Both the position numbers and the translations under genes were made by a program. Positions 11,935 through 23,599 of a DNA stretch of 64,000 nt are shown piece after piece. The stretch's first letter is position 1. Each line of letters begins with the position of its first letter. This DNA comes from Ophioderma brevispina. Its lineage: Eukaryota > Echinodermata > Ophiuroidea > Amphilepidida > Ophiodermatidae. The notes below the pieces were generated by a model that was given only the letters and a program-made list of their open reading frames with translations, did not search any database and was not told where the DNA came from. The DNA is taken from positions 18,244 to 82,243 of the forward strand of contig JAMKCH010084882.1 of NCBI GenBank assembly GCA_023653785.1. The letters are read 5' to 3'.

Positions 11935-12640
11935 TCAATCAGTCACCACCATCGAGTATGGCTACCCCGGCATGAATCAGTTGCAGCAAGACGTCCCGTA
12001 TGTTTTTATGAGCATTTGGGCAGAGCGTCCCACTTTTCGATCAGAGGGCGAGCTAACTCCTTATGTTCTGATGAAGATTGTCTCTGTAATGTAGGTGGCT
12101 CGGCCTAAAGCATCCCCAGCATCTCGGTAGGGTTCAAATCAGGGGAGCAAGCAGGCCATGGTATTTGCTCCTACCCCTCTGCCTCAAGAACATTGTTCTC
12201 ACTACAACATACCTACAACAGGCGTCCCTGTGCGGCGTGCCTGTCGTCTTGGCAAAACCCGAAAACTTGATTGCCCGAAAAACATAAACCCTTTTTTTGC
12301 ATGTGTCAAAGAACAGTGGTTCTTTCCAGAAATGCCTCAGGTAAACGGACGCGTTCACATGTTTCCATCTAATCACCACCATTGAATTTTTTCCGCATAA
12401 TGAATAATGAATATCGACCCACCACCACCACCGTTGGACCGCTCCTGATACAGTCATCTCGAGGTTCTCACCACGTAATCGACGAACCCTTTGTCGTCCA
12501 TCTTGATGGTCAAGGATGCAGCGGCTCTCGGCCAATAACACAACATTTCGCCAGTATCTGAGCTGTGATCTTCTGTGCTCCCCGCCGCGAAGGTCGATCA
12601 ACTCCTGTGGGACGGCTTGGCGTGACAATTGGTCGGTCTA
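11935..12640 (-). pseudogene. Tc1/mariner-type transposase, inactive remnant
   Basis: On the reverse strand this encodes the catalytic region of a cut-and-paste transposase of the IS630/Tc1/mariner superfamily. Descending: YWRNVVLLAESRC (about 12560-12525), DHQDGRQRVRRLRGENLE (about 12520-12460), a Trp-rich stretch, then in another frame WPACSPDLNPTEM (about 12158-12120), ELARPLIEKWDALP (about 12065-12025) and MLIKTYGTSCCN (about 12018-11983). SPDLNPTE is the third-acidic-residue box of DD34E enzymes. The first catalytic Asp, normally in an SDESR-like motif, is Ala (LLAESRC), and the expected second box (QDNARPH-like) is missing. Stops and frameshifts break the frame. No N-terminal helix-turn-helix survives. 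The upstream side is cut off where the GTCTAAT repeat array begins at 12637, so the array may have inserted into it. Confidence 0.86.
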
Positions 12641-13213
12641 GCATCACTTCGTCTAATTCCATTTCGTTCTAATACCACTTGTCCTAAAACCATTTCGTCT
12701 AAAATCAGATGTCGAATTGCCACTTAGGCTAATACCACTGTAGATCTATTGCCACTTGATTCTAATACCCAGATGGTCTAATTGCCATTTTGTCCTAAAA
12801 TCATTTCGGCTAATATCCAGTAAGGTCTACTTTCCACTTCGTCTAATATCAATTGGTCTACACCCTTTAGTCTAATACCAGTTGGTATAATACCATTTAA
12901 GGGGTCTAACCCAATTTTGTCTAAACCCCTTTCGTCTAATGATCAGTTGTCTAATTACCATTTCGTCTAAATCCATTTTGGTCTAAACCCTTTCGTCTAC
13001 TGATCATTTTGGTCCCTCATTACATTTAAGTCTAAAAACCCATTTTGCCTACACCCATTTCGTCTAATGATCAGTTGGTCTAATTACCATTTTAGTCTAA
13101 ACCCATTTCGTCTAATGCCATTGGGTCTAATAACCATTTAGTCTAAACCCCCAATTTGCCTAAACCCATTTCGTCTAATGATCCAGTTGGATCTAATAAC
13201 CATTTAGCCTAAA
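12637..13213 (+). repeat. Array 1 of a 15-16 bp TTTCGTCTAAT-type motif
   Basis: About 35 degenerate tandem units built on CCATTTCGTCTAAT, with variants TTTGGTCTAA, CAGTTGGTCTAAT and TTTAGTCTAAACCC. Its outer end contains CATTTCGTCTAAAATC followed by AGATGTCGAATTGCCA. Array 2 (17619-18415) is the same family in opposite orientation. Together they may be the long terminal inverted repeats of one foldback-like element. Confidence 0.92.
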
Positions 13214-15760
13214 CGCCAAAAAGAAGGATATGGCTGTCAATGAGGAAGATACTCATCAATCTATCTGCCTACAGACGTTAACCCCAACTCAAAAGAGGTT
13301 AGGGATTCAGGTACCAAGTGTCCCATGTTGCCCACAGCCATACTCCTGTCACACAAAGGACATCTTGAATATGATGCCTAAAAACACACCACTTATGGCA
13401 ATCTAGTATCTCCAATTCAGCCAAGCTGAAGTTTTCTTTTTAGCGTTTGTAGATGGTAAATCCTGTCATACCTGTAGGGAGAGTACCAAACAACCCTGTC
13501 CTGAGCACATGTCCAAAGCAGTGCCCATCTCCAACGGTGGGTGACTATTAGTCCTATATAATTGATGCCCGAAGAGCAGACTGAATATCTTTCCTTAGGG
13601 ATAAGTGTCCATGTCTGACTGGCAGTACTTAGGAATTAGTAGCCCAATTCTAGGGGAACTATAAGTTCCTTGAGGAACTATTGTCCAGGTTTCACGGGTA
13701 GAATATCGATCCTAGAGTTAGGTCCAATCCACGAGGACGTGCTAGTAGTCCAGGACATTGTCCATGTTGTAGGTAAACACTACTGGTTCTTAGGAATTTT
13801 GTGTTCAAGTCCGAGGATGTTAAGATTCCTAAACAAGTTTGCACTCATTATTACTAGTCGGCGACAGTCTGATTAATTGAACGTCAGGAAATAATAACAA
13901 AAGAATGAAAAATAAACTAAAAAACAACTCAAAATTGTGCATTTTTCAGCTACAAAGGAAGTATGAATTTAGTTTTTCCAAAACCTTAATAATTAGATAC
14001 TAACTATTAAACTGGCCTCGCATAACAAAATAAGTTAAATAAAAAAAAGTGCCACAGATATTTAATTTATCAGTTCAAAATAGTTTTAAATTGTACTGCG
14101 TTTTGCTACACTCTAAGCAAACAATGTGCCTTAGCATGTCCCCCGCTGCGGGGCCCTCTACCCTCAAGAATGAAATCCTCAAAATGGTCATAAGAATCTG
14201 AGACCCCCAAGGGTTTAAACAAACCATACAATGTGCTGACAGTATTTTTAAACAACTCGTTTTGGTTCGTTGAAGAACTAAGAACCTCAATCCTTGTCTT
14301 ACAAGCTTTTAATTTAAACTGGTTTACCAAGGGGGTGGGTGTGACCGGGCGGTGGTTTTACCACCTCCCTTTGGGATTTTGATGCTTATGATTTTAATAA
14401 CAGTGGATAGGTATATGGGTCTTTTTTTCTTCCATATGATACCAAAATAAGTAACCAACACTACCTATATGGCGTCACAACAATGACGTTAAATAAGTCA
14501 CGAAAATCGGCAAAATGGGTATTTTTATAGAGAAAATAAGGCGAAATCCAATTTTGCGCATGTGTTTTTGGAAAATATATTTAAGGGTGTAAATACTCTG
14601 GAAGGAAATGGAGTCCACAAAGCTTAATGAAAAATTGAGAGATAGTAATTATGATATAGGCCTCTAAATCTAAAAATATAAAATAAACAGGGCCTACTCA
14701 TTCCTTGGGCCAAGGTGTCCCCGAAAGGACGACTATCCCTAGGAACCGCAATCCCCGGACTATTTCTCTAACTCGGTATTAGAAAGGGTACTCGGTAGTA
14801 CGTGGGCGGGGTACATTTTGTACACACAAACCTGGGTACTACAGAAGGGGGGGGGGGATCCAAGTGTGGGAGATAAAATAAGAATATGGGTGTAATGTTA
14901 GCTCAGCGCAATGTGAGATTTTCATTTCTACACGGGGCGTACAGGTGGTAAAGGGTTGCGTTCAGGGGGCATTTTGTAATCCGGTGGTGGTGGGGAGCAC
15001 TTTACAAAAAAAGAAAAAAAGCAGAAGAAAAAAAAAAATAATGTCGGATATGCTGTTGAACACGGACTACAAAATTCACACCTTAACGATGCATTTCATC
15101 GACTAAAGCACATCCCTAAACAATTATTTATTGTCAGTCTTTGCTACCCTAAACAAATAGCAATGCATTGCGGTCTTAACACATGTATAAAACTACAGCT
15201 TTTTTTGTCTTGATTTCTTGTTTTACAATATTTATGATGGTTTTCGGCCATCAAATTTTAGGGTTCAGAAAAACATACTTTTTTCCATATTTTGCGGTTT
15301 TTTGTGACATCCCTAAGTAATGACATGCGTACATCGTCCTGTTGGAAAATAGGGACCCTTTTTACGCGTTTTTCTTGTTTACACACATAATCACCTTTGA
15401 ATACAAATGCCCCCCCCCCAATTTGTAAAAGAACCACTTTCGGTAATTGCTTTTGTAATATAAAGGGTTAAACCTTTCGACGTCCGTTATTGGTTTCGCT
15501 AAACGCGAAATCTTGACGAACACTTCTTATCTTTTTTTATATTAGTCATATAAAGCAATTTGTATTTTAAATCGGTAAGGAGCTAAGAATTCTACTGTAA
15601 AGGTTATTTCTATTTTTTGCGCGCCGGGGACGAACAAAGATTATTTACCGTCGTAGCAACTGGACAAAATGTGTCCCCAGAGATATTATATGTGAAATCA
15701 TGTCCAGCATAAGGAATGTAGTTCCTATGTCTCACCCGGGGTGGTACCCTCTCATCTTGG
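13214..15760. other. Core between the arrays, left part: no gene recognised
   Basis: Contains several short repeats of the type TAGTCC, TTAGGAATT and GTCCA between 13540 and 13830, and a small palindrome GTTCCTTGAGGAAC (near 13667). A reverse-strand frame at 14106-14330 gives a protein-like but unrecognised 74-residue product. GC-rich blocks with a G10 run occur near 14840-14860, and A-rich runs near 15007-15040. No transposase motif seen. Confidence 0.5.
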
Positions 15761-15774
15761 AAGTGACGCGCATG

Positions 15775-16030
15775 TGAGGCTGTTTAAAGACCCCCATTTT
15801 CAGCATCGCTGTCACCCAAGACCCCGCAATATTTTGTCAATGCACCCTAAGAGACCCCATATTTTTTTTTTAAATTTTACCAAACTGTCACCCAAAGACC
15901 CCTATTTTGAGGACTATTTTCACTCAAAGACCCAATTTTGGATGAAATTTTCGCGTGACAATTTGCAAAATTTAAAAATTTTAAAAAAAAAATCTCACCC
16001 AAAGACCCGATTTTTGAGTCATCTGTCCCG
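15775..16030. repeat. Degenerate tandem CACCCAAAGACCCC motif
   Basis: CACCCAAGACCCC, CACCCAAAGACCCC, CACTCAAAGACCC and CACCCAAAGACCC occur at about 30-65 base spacing, separated by T- and A-rich runs. This keeps one forward frame open for 146 codons (15741-16181), but the repetitive, low-complexity composition argues against a real protein. A related block in inverted orientation lies at 23430-23485. Confidence 0.65.
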
Positions 16031-17618
16031 ACTGCCCCTGGGTTTGAAAGTTCTCGCCTTACACCCTTCCATTTCCATATGTGATTGCCCCCCGATCTCT
16101 CAGTGGCTACAATTGTCAATTAATACCTGTGATGTTTTTGGTTGGAAGATGAACCATGAGCTGGCAACTACAAGTTTATAAACACGATATACCCTACTTT
16201 TAGTCCCCAATATGGTAACATTTGAACTTAACTTTCTAGACTTAATGCAGGGGTTCACAGATATAGGCACAACCGCGAAATGCGAAGATATTTTTTATGC
16301 ATTGTTGACCCTTTATTTTTTTTCGCCGTAAAACTTTCCCCCTTTTTGGAATGTTTTTTTTTAAAGATGTTCCAATTGAGTAAAAATCTAAAATAATATA
16401 ATTATAATAATAATAATCATAATAAATAATATAACAATCATAATAATATAATAAGATGATTCGCCAAAACGCAATTGTAAAGCCACTCGCGCGTCTTCGA
16501 GACAAATTTGTTTTTGTTGTTGTGTTTGTTTTTTCTTGGCCTATAATGCGCACAGTCTGTTCTGCATGAAACTACTTACCTGGAAGCCGAACGAGATGTA
16601 CTACGGGGTATCCGTACAAAGGTCTATTTTTTTTCAGAGATTCGACCCACCCAAAACATTTTTTTCAGGCCATGATCACCTGAAAGGAGGCATCTTTTTC
16701 TGATCAAGCTAGGCCAGCAAGGCTGGCGAAGCTGACAAGTTAACCCCATGCACCACGATAGGTATTAGACCATTTTTGGCCCCTGTGGGTGATGTTGCGC
16801 GTTTTTGCTATCATGTCCATAGAACTAGAAATAAATATCTATTTTGTAGGTCCTGGTTTTTTCCATCTTGTTGTTTTGTTCTTCCTGCCTGCCCGCTTCC
16901 TCGTTTTTTTTTTCCTCTTGCATAAGGACCCAATAAATTAGCTTTTTTTAAAGGCTTTTTGGGCTATCCTGGTCACTCCTGGTTTATTATTCATATCCCA
17001 AGCTGCAATATTTTCCTCAAGGGATACCTGATACAGTATGTTATTTGTAATTTAATTTTATGTCATATGATGATCTTACTATATTTACCATTCTCTGTCT
17101 ATTCTGTGTGCATTTTTGATGTTGTTTGAATGCTGCATAAAAATGAAAGGAATGGATAGGCTTCACCGGATTGAATATTTGTATCCGTTTAGATTTGTTT
17201 TTATCGTTTTTAGCTTAGAACAAGCTGTTTCAAGCAAAAGTCTTTCAATCTTAAGTTCTAACCATTTGGCCAACATATGCCAGTTAGCTCTCGACTGCTG
17301 TGTTTATGCTATTTATTAGATAAAAATAAGACGAAAAGAAAAAGAAATGCATCACACACCAAATACATTTTACATACAACATTGCAACAATGTTCTGTGA
17401 TAACAAACAGAATTTGACAAGCAATAAAATTATGAAAGTTCACTTCCATTTCAACATATCACATAATTAGTTTGAAATGTGTCATGGGGCACTGTTTAGA
17501 AGCTATAGTACACATATAAACTGTCTGAAATTAGGAAATATAATGTGCAACAGGTATTTCGCGTTTGTGATTTATATTGTAATATGGTGCCCTTGTTTTT
17601 TATACTACATGAACAAAA
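16031..17618. other. Core between the arrays, right part: no gene recognised
   Basis: AT-rich, with an ATAATAATAT-type simple-repeat block at 16390-16455 and T runs near 16310-16365 and 16905. Nothing else recognisable. Confidence 0.5.
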
Positions 17619-18415
17619 TGAGGATAACGAAATGGCATTAGACGAACTGGCATTAGTCGAAATGGTTTTTAGTAGACAATCTGGTGATTAAACCAAGTGG
17701 TCAGTAGACGAAATGACAATAGAAACGAAATGTTTTAGACATCTGGTGATTAGACCACATGGGCAGTCGACAAAATGGCAATAGACCAAATGGGTTTTTA
17801 TAAATCCTGTATTAACGAAAAAATGTGCAGTAACGAAATGCATTAGACGAAATGGTTTTAGACAAGCTGGTCATTAGACTAAATGGGCAGTAGGACGAAA
17901 TGAATAGACGAAATGGTTTTAGACAATCTGGGGATTAGACCAAATGGGCAGTAGACAAATGGCCATCGACCACAAATGGTTTTAGACAATCTGGTGATTA
18001 GACCAAATGGGCAGTAGAAGAAATGGCATTAGACGAAATGGTTGACATCGCCGCCCCGTGAGCGCCGGGTAGTGAACGAGCACAATCTGGTCATTAGACT
18101 AAATGGCAGTAGGACGAAATGGTATTAGACGAAACGGTTTTAGCCATCTGATGATTATACCAATGGGAGTAGACGAAATGGCATAGATCGGAAAATGGTG
18201 GTAGAAACGTAGTGATTATACCAATTGGGCATTATACGAAATGGTATTAGCCGACGTGTGTGATTCGACGAAATGGATTTAGTCTAATCTGGTAATAGAC
18301 AAATGTGAAATTAGAGTATGTGTGTATTAGACTATGTGATTTTTAGAACCACAAAATGGAATTAGACTATCTGGATTTTAGACGAAATGATATTAGACGA
18401 AGTGGCAATTCCACC
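17619..18415 (-). repeat. Array 2 of the 15-16 bp motif, inverted relative to array 1
   Basis: Reads on the plus strand as units around AGACGAAATGG. A higher-order unit of about 62 bp is visible: CATTAGACGAAATGG, TTTTAGACAATCTGG, TGATTAGACCAAATGG, GCAGTAGACGAAATGG. It repeats in that order about six times, with loss of order toward the right (outer) end. A GC-rich 37-base segment (18044-18080) interrupts the array. Confidence 0.92.
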
Positions 18416-19420
18416 ATTTGGTCAGTGGTCTTGGCTCGGTAAACCATGTTAAAGCATCTAAGATTTACAGTTTGGGACGAAACGGTGGATTCCATAGTGT
18501 CTTCTCCCACAAACGACGAAGACTGTGGTCTTTGCATTTTCCGGGCTCTACGGACAAATTACGCAATTCGGTGATCTCAGTCTGGTCGCCAATGTGGTAG
18601 TCCTGAAGAGTTGCGTGGCATCAAAGGACCCCTCTCTATGAGTCTGAGGATTTAAAGACCGTTACTTGACGAAATATCCAGAGGGGGGAAAATCGAGACT
18701 TCTGGTTTGTTTGTACCTTCCCGGAGGAGGTGCATCGGGTATGAACATGACGTTGGACGAGGCATGGCCAAGGGAACCTCTGTGTCAGTTTTTGTTGTCA
18801 CGGTAACAACCCAACTTGAAAAAACGTGGGCTCGTTGCACACAGGCATGGAGCAGGGAAAAGGTACACACCACACACGTTTGGAACCTTATAGCATTGTT
18901 AGGTAAATCAAATTATGCATGGATTGGACTTCTTCTGGGTAGTGGGGAATCATTAGTAATCATACACCTCTTTAATAATTGATACTGAGGTAACGGTGTA
19001 ACTAAAGGTCCGAAAACTAGTTCAAACTATACCTTTTAAGCCATATAACGAGAACCAAGGTATTGGTGTACCATTAAACATCAGGTTTAACCCGCTTTCA
19101 AAATTTACATCTGATTAAGTTTTTCCCCTCCCATTACACAAAAACTTACATCTACCAGAGGTTTGGACCAAAAAGTCTGATTCAGCATCATTAATACCAT
19201 AGAAACCTTCTTCCAAAACTTCGAGAATAGGATCCTCATTTATATATAACCCTACAAGCGAGCACATGAAATAGATACATCCAATTACTTCGTTGGTTAA
19301 AAGAAACAATGACCTAAATTTATTAGGTTCTTAATATATAACTTAGAATAGATAAACACTTTAACCCCGTTAACCCAGGTCTAAAGTTAGACTCCCTTTC
19401 AGAGAATACCAAGCCATATA
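18416..19420. other. No gene recognised; GC-richer patch at 18650-18850
   Basis: The patch is open in more than one frame. On the reverse strand, 18822-18715 lies between an acceptor-like TTTTTTCAAG and a donor-like GGAAG/GTACAA and includes LGCYRDNKN followed by a stop. This is weak evidence for a decayed exon. The rest is AT-rich with nothing recognised. Confidence 0.4.
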
Positions 19421-20276
19421 CAGGGTGAGTCAAAAAAACTTGACCCATTGTGCAGCCATTTTGAATTTTTAAGTAAACACATATCTAACATGTTCGGTAT
19501 CCTCTGAAAGCATATCATTATCTGTAATTTGCAGCAAAAGATCATTCCACAATCGGTTAGGTATGACAAAGCTACAGTCGTTGACTCAAGTAGTCCGTTT
19601 GCGGCTCTGTCCACGGATTCGCATGAAGTGAACGGCCGTTCAGCGAAGCAATCAGTGTCCAAAAGAAAAATCGGGCTATTTATTGATGCGAATCAATGCG
19701 ACGCTATTTAACCCACAAATTCAGTCGCAATACCACCAATGCCCTCTTAACACCGTACGTCTCATCACTCATAAAAATCCTTTGAAAAAATAAAAATTAA
19801 TTGAATATATGTATCACTTTCTGGAGAAGTTGAATGAATCGTACCATATGAAGGAGTAGACATCGGTGACAACCTTTGAGGGTTTAAAGTATTGTCTATA
19901 TTTGTAGACAAAAATATGCCAAATCTTAAAAAGAGAGTTTTGAAATGAAACTTACCATATCACTGACCTTTCCTTTGAGATACCACTATATTTTACATAA
20001 ACAAAGACATACCATATCATTTCATTTGGGGAGTTATTTGCTTAGTTGGCCACCGTGTTATTTAAATAGGAATCCGTGGATAGGGGTAAAAATTGACTAC
20101 TTTATTCCAAAAAGACTGTAGTTCGGTCTATACTATCCAGATGGAATTATCTTGCCAGGCAAATTAAAGATAATTGAAATGGGCTTTCGATGACACACAT
20201 ATTTAGTATATGTTATTTAAAAAATTCAAAATGGCGGATACAATCCGGGTCAAGTTTTTTTTGTTGACTCACCCTG
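19421..20276. mobile_element. Non-autonomous Tc1/mariner-like element with TA target duplication
   Basis: An 856 bp element flanked by TA on both sides (19419-19420 and 20277-20278), the target duplication of the Tc1/mariner superfamily. The left end is CAGGGTGAGTCAAAAAAAC followed by TTGACCC. The right end is its reverse complement with a small indel. Similarity continues inward through CCATTTTGAATTTTT, giving inverted termini of about 50 bp. Internal frames are under 90 codons and show no DDE signature, so it would have depended on a transposase supplied elsewhere. Its outermost bases resemble those of the element at 49258-50379. Confidence 0.88.
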
Positions 20277-20278
20277 TA

Positions 20279-21404
20279 GGTCTAGATTGAATCTCGCATC
20301 ATTCTGTTAGCATACCTCGTGTAAACAACCTTGTATAAAGAAATACGACAGCTACCAAGGCGTAAGGGTATTCTTTTTAAGGAATTGTTTCGACTCGTAC
20401 TACTACTGTCGCGAACGGACCGATAAAAATATGTGACGTCATTGACACTCCTTTTTGATTAGTTTCACATACAAAATGAGGTACTTCATCAAGGATATAC
20501 ATGTAATGTCTAAAAGTTGAAGGAACTTTAAGTGTTCAACAAAGCCTGAAACCAGGACCTTTGGCCTACATGTTTGTATTTGACATTTAAATATCTACCA
20601 CAAGGCTTCACCTACGTTATACCATAGGATTTTGTTTTTCGACTCGTCGGGAGAATTTGGCATTACAACTTATGGTATTGCTGCAGTGGACATTTATTTA
20701 ACATACCCGACTATATTTCACAGTATTATTATGACATTTGGTATCAGATATGCCCTGATATAGCTGTATATTTGTTTAGTGATGCATAAGCGCTGATAGT
20801 GGAATATTTCCACCGTTACCTAGGTTCCACAAAGATGTTTCAGATTTTACAGGTTAAAACACGAGATTCACAGACAGGTGCCCCTAAAAATTGAAAATCG
20901 ATTCTTTGAACCTAAGAAAGCTTTTTATCCAAAATATACCTCAATATGCAATGATTAAGCTGAGATTCAATTCTTTCGTACAAAAATTGTGACATTTCTA
21001 ATTTCTATATGGGAGTAGATACAAAATTGGCCTATGTTATTATATTGAAATTAAGCAAATCAAAATAGTATTTTGGTTTCATTTTCAAGGCATTTCGTTA
21101 GCAAATTACAAAGTAAGACATCTGTTGGAGGTATTATCTATGATAAAATCACTACTTATGACACAATATATGGATTCCCCAAAATCTCTATCTTTAAAAC
21201 ATTAATTTCAAAATGTAAGGTTAGTCAAGAAATCTAAGAATCATCATGTATACATACCCCCTAACTTATATCGTGGATTTTAAGGTATGAGTCAAGATAT
21301 AGAGGCCCATAGAATTTTGCAGTAAAATTATGGCACGCATAAGTGGTTATATCGAGATCACGCTTTATTTCGTACAGTCTATGGAAACTACACAGGCCAG
21401 GGAT
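20279..21404. other. No gene recognised
   Basis: AT-rich, nothing recognisable on either strand. Confidence 0.5.
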
Positions 21405-21570
21405 AATATAATAATGCCAACATTTGCATAGCGCCTTTTCCAAACGATTCAAAGCGCCATTGCCTATTATTATTGCGCTGCCATCAGGAAATCGTCACAA
21501 TCATTTCGCTTCATCTTGGCCGGCAGCTGGCCAAGCGCACATCCTTATCACTTAGATAATCTGATATGGG
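21405..21570 (-). repeat. SINE fragment, 3' half
   Basis: Its reverse complement matches the 3' half of the SINE at 32712-33043: AAGTG..ATAAGGATGTGCGCTTGGCCAG, GATGAAGCGAAATGATTG, TGACGATTTCCTGATGGC, AATAATAATAGGCAATGGCG and a tail AAAAGGCGCTATGCAAAT. The tRNA-like head is missing, as expected of a 5'-truncated retroposon. Confidence 0.88.
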
Positions 21571-23213
21571 GGAGACAAAGATTTTTTAACACCGTGTTTG
21601 AGTATATTAAAATGGTGACACCAATCTCTTTTCGTGTGCATTTAACCCCCCAAAAATGAGAATGATTGAGTTTTATGTCACACATCCACTGTCAGTTTTA
21701 TTCATAATGGGCTTTGTCAATATTGCCAATTCAAATCAACGTTAGCTCCGGATTTGAACTTTATCACGAATAATCTTTTAAATCAGTCTAAAACATAAGA
21801 TACAGTTAAATTATACAACGTATTACATATCGTTTTATGGTTGATTTTCTGTATTGATTATTATAATTTAAAGAAAAAAAGTAGGACTATGTTAACTCAC
21901 GTTGGCGCGCGTGTTGAGATAAAGGTTCAATTCCCATGTCGTTTTACTCGAGGGAAAAAGGGAGGGAAATATTAGGGCTAAGAAAGATAGGGGATTTGCT
22001 GACAGATCCTGTAATTATCACATGGGATTTAGTCGTTTGAGAGGCAGCCTGTTGCTGCAAAGCAATAGCCACGGGGAATTTGTTGATTCGTCAGCGTATG
22101 ATATCCATGCAAACTTTTAGGGACCAAAGGAATAAGACGAACCAACATAAGAAACCGTTGAAGTAGTTTCTGTGTTCAATTGAGAGTAATTCAATATAAC
22201 CTTTCAGATTGTTGGTCAATCCAGAGTTCCCTTGTCGTTGGTGTCTGTATCCAAGAGTAAATATCCAAATTGATTCGTCTGTGATGGAGGAAAAGTAAAT
22301 ACAAATACGCAAAACATGTTTTTTACAAGACTTTGATTTTATTGTTCCTACTGCATAGATTGGTCTTGTTCTTTATGATTCTTGTTATCTTCTGTCACAA
22401 ATCAGTTTGGCAGGCATTAGAGAAGAAATTCTCCCCAGTTGAGTTTAATATATGCACATAACATATACACACTTGAAGTAGGTATGAGTTTTTTTGGTTT
22501 AATGAAGTCCATGAACTCAATACAATCCAAAAGAAAAGCACTTACCATTCGCAGATGAAGCTTCAACATTTGGAGGGTGGGGGCGAGCTCTTAAAACCGG
22601 TGGTAAGGTATAAGATACGGAGCAAATTTAGGGGGAACGTAGGGGACCGAAACTTTTTAGGGAGGACGTGCTTTCCATGCTCCCCCACTTTCATCGCCTA
22701 TGATACTTAAGAATGGACAAAATGTAACCGGATTTACATCAAACCAGTCTGCCGGTTGCTAAGGCCACTACTGAAAGGCGAGACTAAAATCCATTTTTAA
22801 TTAACCGCCACCACTACGTCATAAAGCTGGGTTTTGAGTCGGTTTTTTTTTATATCATACAAAAATGCTAAATATTACAACATAACTTCATAAATACCAT
22901 TATGATATGGTTTTATACTTATATAACCGCATACCAATTTTAAGTTTATTAAATGATGATTTTGGCAAAAAAAGTAGCAAATAATGTTGGGAACCGTTAG
23001 CTCTTTACAAGTGTAACAAAAACGTGTGGAAATGTTATATGGTTTCATATTTGTTCTAAACATTTTAAAATATCAACATTACACTTGTGTAAAGTATGGG
23101 ATTGTAAGACTATATATACACGATGTTATTAAAGTTTTAAATATAATACCATTTTCGGGTGTTGTGTACATTGCCTTATCGGAATAAGCTACAGTACATA
23201 ATATTGCACCTTT
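21571..23213. other. No gene recognised
   Basis: AT-rich with small GC-rich patches near 22565-22690. No frame longer than 75 codons and no recognised motif. Confidence 0.5.
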
Positions 23214-23214
23214 T

Positions 23215-23256
23215 TATGTTAGCTGGTATAGCCAGCTAACATATTGTGGTTACTAA
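23215..23256 (+). repeat. 12 bp stem hairpin followed by CTAA
   Basis: TATGTTAGCTGG and CCAGCTAACATA form a perfect 12 bp stem around a 5 base loop, followed after nine bases by CTAA. A hairpin shortly before CTRR is how Helitron 3' ends look, but the next base is G rather than the usual T. Confidence 0.55.
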
Positions 23257-23429
23257 GTTTCTTCTTCTTTCTGGCAAACGCTCCTTTTCCGAGGGGGCAC
23301 TATATGAAGGGAACACAGGGTGTGTAAGGCTGGCACTTAGAACTGAGGGAAATCAGTAACAAAAATAGTGGTTTTTGGAGTGAGAAGGCCAATGGACCAT
23401 AAATAGGGTTTTTGTGGGTTACAAATTGT

Positions 23430-23485
23430 ACAAAATTAAAAAAAAAAAATGGGGGTCCTTGAGTGAAAATAGGAGAGCCCCCGGG
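23430..23485 (-). repeat. Inverted relative of the CAAAGACCCC-type repeat
   Basis: The reverse complement reads ATTTTCACTCAAGGACCCCC followed by a T run. It resembles the units at 15880-15930 (TTTTCACTCAAAGACCC). Confidence 0.5.
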
Positions 23486-23599
23486 CCGACTCCTTAAATG
23501 CTACCAGTGTATCTAGTGCCTAAACACATGGGCCGATTAGCCAAAATTTGGTACGAAGAGAACCATGATCAATGGCGCATATAGGGTTTTTCACCAGGT

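Larger units (their letters stand above)
12637..18415. mobile_element. Candidate foldback-type element: inverted arrays around a 4.4 kb core
   Basis: Arrays 1 and 2 carry the same subrepeat family in inverted orientation. Their outer ends align when one is reverse complemented: both have CATTTCGTCTAAAATC, then CAGAT or AGAT, then GTC(T/G)AATT with CCA. Foldback elements such as Drosophila FB and Galileo, and the sea urchin TU elements, have long terminal inverted repeats made of short tandem subrepeats. The architecture is seen here; the classification is inferred. No target duplication was found at the borders and no transposase was recognised in the core. Alternatively, two independent satellite insertions happen to face each other. 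Confidence 0.45.

Noticed and set aside
12158..12385. 75-codon plus-strand frame
   Set aside because: Antisense of the Tc1-type transposase remnant.
12637..13213. CRISPR-like array
   Set aside because: Units are contiguous and degenerate with no unique spacers, and the DNA is eukaryotic.
15741..16181. 146-codon plus-strand frame
   Set aside because: Kept open by the degenerate CACCCAAAGACCCC repeats and T/A runs; no domain and skewed composition.
23215..23256. Definite Helitron 3' end
   Set aside because: The hairpin and CTAA fit, but the next base is G rather than T and no 5' end was found; kept only as a possibility.
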